DNA of 64,000 nt, taken from the NCBI GenBank assembly GCA_009733775.1, contig WOGZ01000091.1:48336-112335 (forward strand). The letters are read 5' to 3'. How positions within the stretch are numbered: the first letter of the stretch is position 1; each line of letters opens with the position of its first letter. Made by a program: the position numbers and the translations under genes. Below the pieces are notes generated by a model, which was not told the origin of the DNA, made no database searches, and saw only the letters and a list, made by a program, of their open reading frames with translations. Of the stretch, positions 12,150 to 22,815 are shown piece by piece. This DNA comes from Alectoria sarmentosa. Taxonomy: Eukaryota > Ascomycota > Lecanoromycetes > Lecanorales > Parmeliaceae.

Positions 12150-13330
12150 GAATATTGATATAAAAAAACATTAACGTTTATTTAAAGATTTATAAATCTT
12201 AATCTTCTTTTCGAAATTTACGAAATGTGAACGTTTTTTAACGAAATGTATATCGTTAACGCGAATAATCTTCTTCTTGATTAAATTATAATAACGAAAA
12301 ATGAATTCATTTTCGTAATTTAAAAGAATTTATTTTTCGTTTTTATTTATAATTTTTTTTTGAATCCGTTTTAAAGCGTAAACGATGAAATTAATTATAT
12401 ATAAATGAAAAAAAAAAAAATTATGATGATAAAAGGTTTTAAAAGATATAATAATGATTTTGATATTAAAAAAACGCATCGTCAAATAATTAATTATGAT
12501 CATTATTTCAAATCAAAAAACTTTATTAAAATTGAAATTTAATAAAATTGAATGCATTTTATTTATCAAAATTTGATTAAATCGTTCGACGATTTTATTT
12601 ATTTTAAAATTATTTGCGATAATGAGTTTTTATTTAATGTTCGCTTAAACGAAATATTTAAAAAAAAAACTTTATTAATATATTCGTTTTCATTATCAAA
12701 ACGAACATAATAAATTCGATAATTATGAGATTTCAAATAAATTTTAAAACGCAAAAATATAACGAATGTTTTATTTTTATAACGAATATAATAAATCTCA
12801 AAATAATAAATGAAATCGTTTTTAAACGTTATAAAATATTTATAATCGTTAAAATCAATAAAAATTAACGATTTAATAAGATCGTTATAAATAAATTCAT
12901 TTAATAAAATATCAAAAATTATGAGATTATTATAAAAAATAATCTTTTAATGATTCATCATATAACATTCGCAAATATATTTCTCGATAATGTTTTTGAA
13001 AGAATTCACATTTATAACGATATTAAAAAGTTTATTGAGATTTTATTAATTTAAATAACTTATATGAACATGTTATAATTGATAAATCGAATTCAAAAAA
13101 ACGTTATAAACGATTAAAACATTATTGTCTTTTCAAAAATTCAAAAAAAACAAATCGCGATTTCGCGTATCGATTAATATGATATTATTTTGAATTAAAA
13201 CACATTTTTTTTTTGAAAAATGATTTTAATATCGACATTTAAGAGCTTTTCAATTAATAAGAGATTAACATTTATATCGAGCATATATAAAACATTGAAA
13301 ATCGTTAAAATAACGCGTTTATTATTAACA
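12150..13330 (-). pseudogene. Copia-1 copy A integrase region
   Basis: Minus-strand match to the integrase relics of copy B (open at 19797-20159) and copy C (37080-37940). The C-terminal part with the conserved KKxIRVNDIHF block lies near 12230-12310. Interrupted by stops. In copia elements integrase lies between protease and reverse transcriptase, as here. Confidence 0.75.
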
Positions 13331-13365
13331 TTGCAATTAAGATTCATGATATCATAAATAAAAAA

Positions 13366-13690
13366 TTAAATTTTAACGTCTTTAATGTTTTTGATAAATC
13401 GAAATTGAATTTTAAAATAAATAATGAATATTAAATAATCGATAAAAGAATAACGAATATAATCAAAATTTATCATAATTCGAATATCGAAATTTATAAA
13501 TTTGATAAACGATAAACTTTTATTTAAATTCGAATTCGTTATTAAATTGATAAAGTTCTCATTTTTATTATAATTTATTTGATTAATTATTTTCAAAATG
13601 TTAAAATCATTCGAAATGTAATTCAAATGATTTTGATCGTTCAATTCATTTAAAATTATCATATAAATATAAAAATAATCGTTTTTTTTT
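13366..13690 (-). pseudogene. Copia-1 copy A protease region
   Basis: A minus-strand opening of about 98 codons matching the protease relic of copy C. The catalytic Asp-Ser-Gly position reads Asn-Phe-Asp, so the first Asp (GAT to AAT) and the Ser are changed. It is the first pol domain after gag. Confidence 0.7.
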
Positions 13691-14799
13691 AAAATATACG
13701 TTATATTAACGTTGAAATAATCATTTTTTTTAAAGCGAAAACATTAAATAACATTTTTTCGATGCGTTTACGTTTGACATTTAAAACATTAATATTTACA
13801 TAAATAACATCGATTTACGTTTTTTTTTTTTTTTTTTTTTCATTTATAAACTTTTTAAATTTCAAATAAAGGAATTTGATTAAACATTTAACAAAAAAAT
13901 GTTTAAATTTACGATCAATGATTTTATAAAAAACATAAGTTTCGCGATTAATGAAATCAAAATCGTCGAAATCGTTTTTAATGAATTATTTATTTTTGTT
14001 ATTGCGATGAATGAGCATAATGATTTCATCTTTTTTGATTATAAATATACGACGTTTTTCGTTTATAACGTCATAAAAAATCAAATCGAATTTGATTATT
14101 TTCGAATTATAAAATATATGAATTTAAATGTAAATTATTATAAAGACATCGTACGTTTCGTCGAATTTTATAAAAAAGAATTAAATAAGATAAAGTTTCG
14201 ACAATAATAAAAAATCGTTTAAATTAACGATTTCGACGTTGATTTTGCAAAAATCCTTTTTGTATTAATAAACGTTTTTTTCAAAATTGATATTGATGTT
14301 ATATAATTAACGCACAAATTCGATATAAAATTCAAAATTCGTAAGTTTATAATAAATATCGATGACGTTTAATATAATTTGAGGATTTTCGTTATGCTTT
14401 TTGATAAATTGACGATTAATATAATTAAGATATTAACGAATAATTACGTAAATTTTAAATTTAATGATATTAATGAAAAATTGAAAATTGTTTAATATTA
14501 ATCAATCATTGATATTTTCGTTTCATTTAATATATTCGATAATAAATTTCAAAATAATAATGAAGATTAAAAAAAAATTGTTTTTATAATTTATAAAAAT
14601 ATTTTTAACGATATTTTAAACGTTAAACTCAATTATTGATATCGAAAAAGATAAATGAAAAAATGTAAAAAATTAATAATAATGATGGAAATAACGAAGG
14701 CGAGGTTTTTATCACGATTGAAAACGAATCGAAAATGTCGATTTGAAAATCGTTATTTTGAAAAAATGTCGAAATAAATAAATTTAATAATGATTCAAA

Positions 14800-15300
14800 A
14801 AATGATTCGAACGTTTTAAAAAGAATTGATAAATAAGATCATTTATTTTTAATGCGTAAATCAAAGATTTCGATATTATTTAAAGCGTTAAATGACTTCT
14901 CGTTGATTTCAAAATCGTTATTATATGATGATAATGTGAAAAAAATGAAAAAAATGTTTTGTCAATTTTCGTTAAAATCGTTTAGGTTTTTATTAATATT
15001 AATTAATTGTTATCGTTATGTTTCAAAGTTTTGCAATAATAATGAAAAATGTTTATATAAAAATTGATAATAAATTTAAACGATAATATTATAATAGAAT
15101 GATGTTAATAATACGAAAGATTTGATTTTAAATTTGATAATAAAGATTAAATTCGATTGAAATTGTATTGAATATAATTATAAATGTGTAAACTTTTTTA
15201 AAAAATTCGTATCTTTTTTATGTTGTTTAATTAAAAATTCGAATTCAAGATATTCGCTTTAACGATTGTTATTATAAAATTGAAATTAATTAAACTTTAT
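14800..15300 (-). pseudogene. Copia-1 copy A gag (UBN2-type) region
   Basis: Corresponds to the minus-strand gag relic of copy B (21910-22134), which keeps the gag pattern of a Tyr-rich turn followed by alternating Leu/Ile helices. Between this and the protease (about 13700-14800) lies the rest of gag, where sense codons suggest a mutated zinc knuckle near 13900-13990. The plus-strand openings at 13899-14207 and 14852-15067 are antisense shadows. Confidence 0.55.
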
Positions 15301-15936
15301 GATTATAATAATAAAATGTTATTAATAACGAATAAAGAATTCGATGATAAAGTCTTAATTTTTTTTAAAGGATTTTTGGAATTAAAACGTCAATTTTGAT
15401 ATACAAAATTTATTATTTTTAATTTTAAATAAATTTTTAAACGTTTGAATGATAATAAAGTCAATTTTAAATTGTTTTAAATGATAATTAAATTGATAAT
15501 GATGTTGATATTCAATCATTCAATCTGTCTTATTAACTCGATATATCATTAAAAATATAAATCATCAAATTAATAAAATGTCATAAAAATAAAGGCGCAT
15601 TTTTTTTAATGTATCTCACGTAGAGAAATTAACAATGTTATAAAGATTTTATCATAATTCGATCGCACGATTATAAGTTATATGCGATCTCGATTAAAAA
15701 CGAATAATTTCGACTCGTCGAGAATTAAAAGATTTTTAATTTTCGAATTTCGAATCATGATCGTTTAAATTCAAAAATTATCTTATAAATAAAAATTGCT
15801 CATTTTAAAAAGGTTAATTGAATAAAGATTTTTATAATTAATTACATCATTATAATGAGCATGAAATGTTTGAAAATAATTATAATCATAATGATAAATA
15901 AATAAATTATGCTTATAACGATCGCCGAGTAAATTC
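15300..15936 (-). other. Copia-1 copy A leader
   Basis: Non-coding leader between priming site and gag, shared with copies B, C, B2 and the fragment at 52220-52475. It includes the TTAACAATGTTATAAAGATTTTATC block near 15630 and an ACTCGTCGAGA-type palindrome near 15712. Confidence 0.7.
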
Positions 15937-15948
15937 GGGTTTATAATT
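15937..15948 (-). other. Copia-1 copy A primer binding site (half tRNA-iMet)
   Basis: Directly beside the LTR, sense strand AATTATAAACCC. With G-to-A reversed at four sites it matches GGTTATGAGCCC, complementary to the anticodon arm of initiator tRNA-Met, the copia-type internal priming site. Confidence 0.75.
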
Positions 15949-16072
15949 TGTGGGAATATGATATAGAACATTTAATTGTCTTAGTTTAAGAATGTTATAA
16001 AGGAAAATGCGACTTAAGTTACGGGCGCATGCGCCCGTCACGTGACAAGGTTACGTGACCTGAATTTCGATA
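15949..16072 (-). repeat. Copia-1 copy A 5' LTR
   Basis: A 124-bp LTR starting TGTGGGAATATG on the plus strand and ending TTTCGATA. It carries a perfect 18-bp palindrome at 16021-16038 and CACGTGAC next to it. Confidence 0.85.
16021..16038. promoter_or_regulatory. Perfect 18-bp palindrome with adjacent E-box in the LTR
   Basis: ACGGGCGCATGCGCCCGT equals its own reverse complement and is followed by CACGTG. Copy C 5' LTR keeps a perfect palindrome at the same place (34055-34072). A dimeric transcription factor site is plausible but not shown. Confidence 0.5.
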
Positions 16073-16610
16073 AAAATTTTTGATAATAATAACGTTCGCG
16101 ATGAAATGTCCTCAAATAAATAAAATAAAAAATACATTAATTTATGATTAATCGATTAATCAAAATTATTAATATCATTTTTTTCGAAATTATTGTTATA
16201 AAAGTAAATTCATTTTTATCAAAATTAATTATTATTTTCGAAATTGTTACCGCAGAAATTTTCGTAGATTCATCATTATCAAATATAACATCAATTTTTA
16301 TAAACCCTTTTAACAAAATCACGTTTATATTTAATTTTTAATTAATTGAAAAAAAAATTCAAAAATACGTTATTAATAAGAAATTCGAAAAATTTCTTAT
16401 CTTTTTGATAAGCAATACGTTTTTAATCAGTTTCGTAATAATTAATAATAATAATGTTTTATCGCCGAGAATTTCGCCTTTTTTTTTTCAAGATCAAAAA
16501 TATATAGAAAAGGTTATTCAAATAAAGAATTAACACTCATCAATATCGAATTTATGTTAACTTTTTTAAACGTTTATTTTAAAACATATTATTTTCGTTA
16601 AGAGATGCGT
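16073..16610. other. Spacer, nothing recognised
   Basis: AT-rich sequence outside the 5' LTR of copy A. A region near 16137-16341 is open on both strands, the usual sign of low-complexity composition rather than a gene. Confidence 0.4.
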
Positions 16611-17127
16611 AGGCAATTAAGAAATGAAAAAATAAATACGAAATTTCTTTTCAATTAAGAATTGGCATGTTAACATGAAATGGCAAGGTTTCCGATAGGA
16701 ATGGGGTTCCTATATCACAGAATGGCCTTCCTAATATGCGGAAACAAAAGGACAAAAGAAAACAGGAAAACAAGTCATGTCATTGAGTGTGTGATGATTC
16801 TTGTATTCTCTATGCTAAGAAAGCTACGCTATGTTGAATGCCAAGCTGCCTAGCAAGCAAGCAACCATAACATGAAATGTAGATTTCGAAGGCGTCGACA
16901 AATAATAAATACACGAAAACGTGAAATCTTTTTCCTAAAGGGGAAAAAATGTTGAGGATAATTTGACAAAAAACTTAACATTAAAAAAGCTTGACAAATG
17001 TTTATAAAACAGATATTCCTTTCTCATAGCTTTCAATAATCATCATCACATTCACAATTCGTTATTATTTATAACTCGTTTTCCTTCTTGTTTTTTGTTA
17101 TAAAAACGTTCTTTTTCTAAAAACGTA
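16611..17127. other. Unmutated island, possible LTR-type insertion
   Basis: About 0.5 kb that keeps many CA, CC and GG dinucleotides, unlike its surroundings. It includes TGTTGAGGATAATTTGACA, a TATAAAA box and CATAGCTTTCAATAATCATC, an arrangement often seen in fungal LTRs. I found neither a partner LTR nor a TSD. It joins the truncated left end of Copia-1 copy B near 17128. Confidence 0.4.
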
Positions 17128-17174
17128 GCAAATAACCTTCTTTTTAATTAAATTGTAAAAATGAAAAATGAATT

Positions 17175-17309
17175 TGTTAAAATATGAAGTAGGACACTTA
17201 GTTGTATTACTTTAAAAGTATTATAAAAAAAAGAGCGATTTATGTACGAGCGCATTAATGTGCGCACGTGACCGTCAAGGCTTAACGTTACGTGATTCGA
17301 ATTTCAATA
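17175..17309 (-). repeat. B2 3' LTR
   Basis: A 135-bp LTR ending the element on the left, preceded by TSD GAATT. It shares the B2-specific core GCGCATTAATGTGCGC with the other LTR. Confidence 0.85.
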
Positions 17310-17860
17310 TTCTCTTTCGTTCGCATCTTTCTAAATCTGAATTTCGAATTGTAAAAGTGAAAAATTAACGTCAAATAACAAAAGTGAATCGTAACGTCGA
17401 ATTATAAGCGTGAAAATTAGCGTCGAGTAACAAAAGTGAATCGTAACGTCGAATTATAAGCGTGAAATCATTTTATACTCTTTTATCATCTTTTATATTC
17501 CCTTAAGCACCCAAATTTCAAAATACGAGATTTGAAATTCGCGATGTTCAAAATCGGATAAGAACAGTGAAAATCCGAAGAAAAATCGAATTCTGAAAAT
17601 GATTATGTTCTTTTGAACATATCCGCCACGATGTCACATAGAAAAAATTCCACTTTTTGACGAAAAACCGTTTTCTAACAAATTTATTTTCAGTTCATTT
17701 GGTGCACACCAAAAATCGATCGACACATGGTCGGAGGATATATGTGGGGGTAATGTTCCAATTGGAAGAAATATTCCGAACTGCATATGTATGCATGCGA
17801 TCGGTCGCAAGGCCTATGGGGGCCGTTTCAGGGTATTGGTGCTTGGCAATAGTGGCTGAT
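17310..17860 (-). other. B2 3' region shared with Copia-1 and Copia-2
   Basis: Matches 3' UTRs of copies A, C and D, but from about 17620 it is little mutated, so it shows the ancestral sequence. Aligning it with 40490-40620 and 59400-59540 displays C-to-T and G-to-A changes directly. Confidence 0.75.
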
Positions 17861-18146
17861 AGGGTGCATGCAGGTTGCGACCGGTACATTGCGACAGTGA
17901 TGATGGTGGTGATGACGGCAATGAAGCAGGGCTTGAGGATGATGAGGCCTGCGTAACAGGGCTTTTAGGAATGATTGAGGTAGGCGGCGCCGGAGAAATA
18001 GGGCGCGCTTTGAAGCCGAAGAGCTCTTCGTTGATGATAAATTTTGATAATGATTCGAGAATTGATTGTTTTGAGATAAAAATGAAATCAGCGCAGAAAT
18101 TTGAAACAAAATCGTTATCGCTGTCGTTATCGTTATCGTTATCCAA
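17814..18146 (-). other. Open stretch in B2, Ser/Pro-rich, probably non-coding
   Basis: A 110-codon minus-strand opening in the element's sense direction with Asp/Asn repeats at its start, from the GATAAC microsatellite, and a Ser/Pro-rich middle. The corresponding DNA in copy D (59221-59439) is also open in the same frame. This may be the remnant of the pol C-terminus or simply conserved UTR. No domain is recognised. Confidence 0.3.
18108..18146. repeat. TCGTTA microsatellite
   Basis: About six imperfect units of CGTTAT on the plus strand inside B2; read on the minus strand it encodes the Asp/Asn repeat. Confidence 0.7.
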
Positions 18147-18179
18147 AAGATGTTCAAAAGTTTATAAAGTTTCGAGAAT

Positions 18180-19307
18180 ATAAGAAAAGTCTCGCTGAGC
18201 TTTGAAATTAATTTAATATAATTTGAATTTTCGTTTACGAAAAATCTTTGTCTCGCAATCGAAAAAGTATTCGACGATGTTTAAAAAAATAATAAATTTG
18301 ATAAATTTTAAAGAAAATATAAAGACATAAAAATGTTATTTTGAAAAAAAATTATTTGATTTTATAAATCGCAGCGAACTCGTAAAAAATACGTTATTTG
18401 AATTATATTAATCGTTTTAATGATCAAAAAACCCTGAAAGGAGAATAATAAGATTTCGAAATCGAAAATGAAATTAATAATCTCATTTCGCTCGCTTAAA
18501 ACGTTCGAATATAACATTATTATTATTAAATCGCTTTGCAATAAAGATTTTTTCTTTTTTGATTTTCGAAATAAAGAGTTTTTTCTCTTTACGCTTTAAT
18601 TTTAATATGTTAAACACACGAAATAAAGAATGATTTTTTTTGATTAATTATTAACCTTTATCTTTATCTTTGATTTTTTAATCTTCATTACGAATATTTC
18701 GCAATTGAATCGTTAAATATGATTATCGTTATCGAATTTTGAATGAAGTGATTTATAGAATGAAAATATGTCGTTTATTGTTTTAGCGTGTCCCACGCAG
18801 GAAAGTTGACATATTTCAAAAATTTAATAATCATATAATCACGATCGCATAATAACTTTTTGATAATTTCGATATATCACGATTATTTGCGATATATCTC
18901 GAATCGTTTTATTTTGTTTTGAATGAAAATGAGAGCGATGCGAATATTAATAATGTTTTAACGCTCAAAAAAGCGATGTTGATTTTCAAAGACGCTCATA
19001 ATTTTCGAAAGGACGTTATTAATTATCAAAAAAAGCGCTTTAAATATCGTTAATTTTCAACATTGTTTTTTTTACGTCCGTTTTTTTACGATCTTTACGC
19101 GCTCTCATTGCGAGCGAATCGTAATCATTTCGATTTAAATAATTATTTTATAATGAGCATTATTCACATCAAAAAGATTACATTATATAAATATAACGAT
19201 TTTTATAATTAACATTTTCATTACGATGAGCATAAAAATATCTAAAAATAATCTTAATCATAATGAATAATAAATAAATTATGTTATAATAATGTCGATG
19301 CAAATCC
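18180..19307 (-). other. B2 internal spacer and leader
   Basis: No coding potential seen. The right part (18780-19307) matches the Copia-1 leader, including AGCGTGTCCCACGCAGGAAA at 18784-18803, the best preserved copy of that block. The left part is unique to B2. Confidence 0.6.
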
Positions 19308-19319
19308 GAATTCATAACC
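19308..19319 (-). other. B2 primer binding site (half tRNA-iMet)
   Basis: Plus strand GAATTCATAACC, sense GGTTATGAATTC, next to the LTR. It keeps GGTTATGA and differs from the expected GGTTATGAGCCC only by transitions. Confidence 0.75.
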
Positions 19320-19454
19320 TATCAAAATATGAAATAAGACACTTAATTGTATTATTTTAAGAGTATTACGAAAGAAAGAGCGATCTATGTATGAACGCAT
19401 TAATGTGCGCACGTGACCGTCAAGGCTTGACGTCACGTGACCCGAATTTCAACA
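19320..19454 (-). repeat. B2 5' LTR
   Basis: A 135-bp LTR ending AATTTCAACA on the plus strand, followed by TSD GAATT. Confidence 0.85.
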
Positions 19455-20300
19455 GAATTCGCTTTTATAATTTAAAAGAGTACATTTCTCGCTTTTATTT
19501 ATAAGCTTTTTTTAAATACGTTTTAAAACGTAAATAATGAAATTAATGATACGCAAATAAAAAAGAATAGATTTATAATAATAAAACATTTCGAAAAATG
19601 TGACGATGATTTTGATATTAAAAAAACGCATCGTCAAATAATTAATTATGATTATTATTTTAGATTAAAAAGATTTATTAAAATTGAAACTTAATAAAAT
19701 TAAATATATTTTATTTATCAAAACTTAATTAAATCGTTTAAGGATTTTATTTATTTCAAAATTATTTATAACAATGAGTTTTTATTTAATGCTCGTTTAA
19801 ATGAAATATTCAAAAAAGATATTATTAATATATTCGCCTTTATTATCGAGACGAATATAATAAATTCGATAATCGCGAAATTTTAAATAAATCTTGAAAC
19901 ATAAAAATATAACGAAAATCTCACTTTTATGATGAATATAATAAATCTCAAAATAATAAATGAAATCATTTTTAAACGTTATAAAGTATTTATAATCGTT
20001 AAAATTAATAAAAATTAAAGATTCAATAAAATCGTTATAAACAAATTCGTTCAATGAAATATTAAATGTTATAAACGAATTATGAGAAATAATCTTTTGA
20101 TGATTTATTATATAATATTCGCAAATATATTTCTCGACGATGTTTTTAAGAGAATTCATATTTATAATAATATTAAAAAGCTTATTAAGATTTTATTAAT
20201 TTAAATAATTTATGCGAATATATTATAATTAATGAATCGAATTCGAAAAAACGTTATAAGCGATCAAAACATTATTATTTTTTCATAAGTTCAAAAAAAA
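19455..20300 (-). pseudogene. Copia-1 copy B integrase
   Basis: A minus-strand opening at 19797-20159 (about 120 codons) covers the copia integrase core. It has a zinc-binding-like start, the block with the first catalytic Asp (NDFIES) and the second Asp in RLDNKGEY. The C-terminal part continues leftward to 19455 and resumes at 17174-17128 beyond B2. Integrase inserts the cDNA into the genome. Several residues are changed by transitions and the gene is physically broken by B2. Confidence 0.8.
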
Positions 20301-20499
20301 CAAATCGCGATTTCGCGTATTGATTAATGTTATATTATTTTAAATTAAAACATAATCTTTTTTATGAAAAATGATTTTAATATCGATATTTAAGAATTTT
20401 TTAATTGATAAAAAATTAACGTTTATATTAAGCATATATAAGACATTAAAAATCATTAAAATAACGCGTTTATCATTGATATTGTAATTAAGATTAATG

Positions 20500-20860
20500 A
20501 TATCGCAAATAAAAAATTAAATTTTAACGTCTTTAATGTTTTTAATAAATCGAAATTGAATTTTGATATAAATAATAAATATTAAACGATCGATAAAGAA
20601 ATAACGAATATAATCAAAATTTATCACAATTCAAATATCGAAATTCATAAATTTGATTAACGATAAATTTTCATTCAGATTCGAATTCGTTATTAAATTA
20701 ATAAGGTTTTTATTTTTATTTTGATCTGCTTGATTAATTGCTTTTAAAATATTAAAATCATTTAAAATGAGATTCGAATAATTTTAATCATTTAATTCGT
20801 TTAAAAATGTTATATAAATATGAAAATAATCGTTTTTTTTTGAAGCGTACGTTATATTAA
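20500..20860 (-). pseudogene. Copia-1 copy B protease region
   Basis: Homologous to the protease relic of copy C (36453-36923), with stops. Located between integrase and gag as expected. Confidence 0.65.
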
Positions 20861-21909
20861 TGTTGAAATAATCATTTTTTTTAAAACGAAAGCGTTAAAT
20901 AACGCTTTTTCGATGCGTTTGCGCTTAACATTTAAAACATCAATATTCGTGTAAATGATATCGATTTACGTCTTTTTTTCTTTTTTTATTCATTTATAAA
21001 CTTTTTAAATTTTAAATGAAAGAATTTAATTTAATATTTAATAAAAAAATGTTTAAATTTGCGATTAACGATTTTATAAAAAATATAAGTTTCGCGATTA
21101 ATGAAATCAAAATCATCGAAATCGTCGTTAATGAATTGTTTGTTTTTATTATTACGATGAATGAATATAATAATATCATTTTTTTGATTATAAATATACG
21201 ACGTTTTTTATTTATTACGTTATAAATAATCAAATCGAATTTGATTATATTCGAATTATAAAGCATATAAATTTAAATATAAATTGTTATAAAGATATCG
21301 TAAATTTCGTCGAATTTCATAAAAAAAAGTTGAATAAGATAAATCTCGATAATAATAAAAAGTCGTTTAAATTAACAATTTTGACGTTGATTTTGCGAAA
21401 ATCTTTTTTATATTAACGAACGCCTTTTTCGAGATTAATATTAATGTTATATAATTAAGATATAAACTCGATATAAAGTTTGAAGATTATAAATTTATAA
21501 TAAACATTAATAACGTTTAACGTAATTTGAAAATTCTCATTATGTTTTTTAATAAATTAACGATTAACGTAATCAAAACGTTAACGAATAATCACGTAAA
21601 TTTTAAATTTGATAATGTTAAAGTAATAAAGAATTGAAGATTATTCAATATTAATTAATCGTTAATATTTTCGCTTCATTTAATATATTTGATAATAAAT
21701 TTTAAAATAATAATAAAAGTCAGAGAAAAATTGTTTTTATTGTTTATAAAAACATTTTTAATAATATTTTAAACGTTGAATTTAATCATCGATATCGAAA
21801 AAAATAAATGAAGAAATATAAAAGATTAACAAAAATAATAAAAATAATAAAAATAAGACTTTTATTACGATTAAAACAAATTGAAAATATCGATTTGAAA
21901 ATTATCGTT

Positions 21910-22300
21910 TTAAAAAGATATTAAAATAAACGAATTTAATAACGATTTAAAAAATGATTCGAATGTTTTAAAAAAAAGTTGATAAATGAGATCGTTTGTT
22001 TTTAGCGCGTAAATTAAAGATTTCGATATTATTTGAGACGTTAAATGATTTTTCGTTGATTTTAAAATCGTTATCACATAACGATAATGTGAAAAAGATA
22101 AAATAAATGCTTTGTTAATCTTCGTCAAAATCATTTAAATTCTTATTAATATTAATCAATTATTATTATTATGTTTTAAGATTTTATAATAATCATAAAA
22201 AATGTTTATACGAGAATTAACGATAAATTTAAAACAAAATAATATTAATGATATAAAGGATTTGATTTTAAATTTGATAATAAAAATTGAATTCGATTAA
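21910..22300 (-). pseudogene. Copia-1 copy B gag (UBN2-type)
   Basis: A minus-strand opening of 74 codons (21910-22134), with further homology to about 22300. It shows the gag pattern SxSHxRYVITxLKS...LTS with hydrophobic spacing typical of the copia UBN2 gag domain. Gag forms the virus-like particle. Downstream sense sequence toward 20900 should hold the zinc knuckle but is badly mutated. Confidence 0.6.
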
Positions 22301-22815
22301 AATTGTATTGAATATAATTATAAATATATAAATCTCATTGAAAGATTCGTATTTTTTTTATATTATTTAATTAAGAATTCGAATTTAAGATATTCGCTTT
22401 AATGATTATCATTATAAAATTAAAATTAATCAAATTTCGTAATTATGATAATAAAATGTTATTAATAATAAATGAAAAATTCGATAATAAAGTCTTAATC
22501 TTTTTATTAAGAAATTTTTGAAATCAAAACGTCAACTTTGATACATAAAAATTATTATTTTTAATTTCAAATAAGCTTTTAAACGTTTAAATAATAATGA
22601 AATCAATTTTAAATTGTTTTAAACGATAATCAAATTGATAATAATGTTAATATTTAATCATTTAATTTATTTCATTAATTCGATATATCGTTGAAAATAT
22701 AAATCATTAATTTAATGAAATGTTATAAAAATAAGAGCGTATTTTTTTCTTTATTTAATGTGTTTCACGTAAGAAAATTAACAATATTATAAAGATTTTA
22801 TCATAATTCGATCGT
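22300..22815 (-). other. Copia-1 copy B leader, truncated
   Basis: Matches copy A leader up to TTCGATCGTATC near 22812, then homology stops. The 5' LTR and priming site are missing. Confidence 0.65.

Larger units (their letters stand above)
2464..16072 (-). mobile_element. Ty1/copia retrotransposon Copia-1 copy A, split by a Helitron
   Basis: A minus-strand copia element with 3' LTR at 2464-2586 and 5' LTR at 15949-16072. Its 3' untranslated part (2587-3264) and its body (9671-15948) are separated by Helitron E1. Both pieces end on the same TCGTT, and together they make about 7.2 kb, close to the 7191 bp of the complete copy C. Order in sense direction: LTR, tRNA-iMet-type priming site, leader, gag, protease, integrase, reverse transcriptase, RNase H, long 3' UTR, LTR. 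The coding parts are full of TAA/TGA stops. The outer flanks (AGATT and AAAAT) are not a clean TSD, so rearrangement of one end remains possible. Confidence 0.85.
17175..19454 (-). mobile_element. B2: non-autonomous Copia-1 derivative (LARD/TRIM-like)
   Basis: A 2280-bp element with two 135-bp LTRs, a copia-type priming site, a leader and a 3' UTR shared with Copia-1, but no recognisable gag or pol. It is flanked by perfect 5-bp duplications GAATT (17170-17174 and 19455-19459) and sits in the integrase of copy B. Its two LTRs share a variant core (GCATTAATGTGC and GACCGTCAAGGCTT) not found in the autonomous copies. It must have used enzymes from a related element. Confidence 0.85.
17128..22815 (-). 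mobile_element. Copia-1 copy B, truncated at both ends and interrupted by B2
   Basis: A minus-strand copia body with integrase, protease, gag and leader but no LTR. Sequence left of B2 (17128-17174) and right of it (19455 onward) joins into one integrase C-terminal region when compared with copies A and C. The left break is near 17128, within integrase, so reverse transcriptase and the 3' end are lost. The right break is near 22815, inside the leader, so the 5' LTR is lost. Confidence 0.8.

Noticed and set aside
13899..14207. Plus-strand opening of 102 codons, conserved in Copia-1 copies B (21016-21225) and C (35912-36277)
   Set aside because: It is antisense to gag in all three copies. The sense strand here shows a plausible gag C-terminus with mutated knuckle residues, and the antisense frame stays open because it lacks codons that RIP turns into stops.
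14852..15067. Plus-strand opening of 71 codons
   Set aside because: Antisense to the UBN2-type gag domain read on the minus strand in copies A and B.
2459..16077. TSD for Copia-1 copy A (AGATT against AAAAT)
   Set aside because: One mismatch can be RIP but the T/A difference cannot, so I do not claim a TSD for this element.
16137..16341. Openings on both strands of about 61-65 codons
   Set aside because: Overlapping complementary openings in simple AT-rich sequence, no domain and no conservation.
17657..17956. 99-codon plus-strand opening in the unmutated patch of B2
   Set aside because: It is antisense to the element and overlaps four other openings; it reflects normal GC content in the shared 3' UTR, not a gene.
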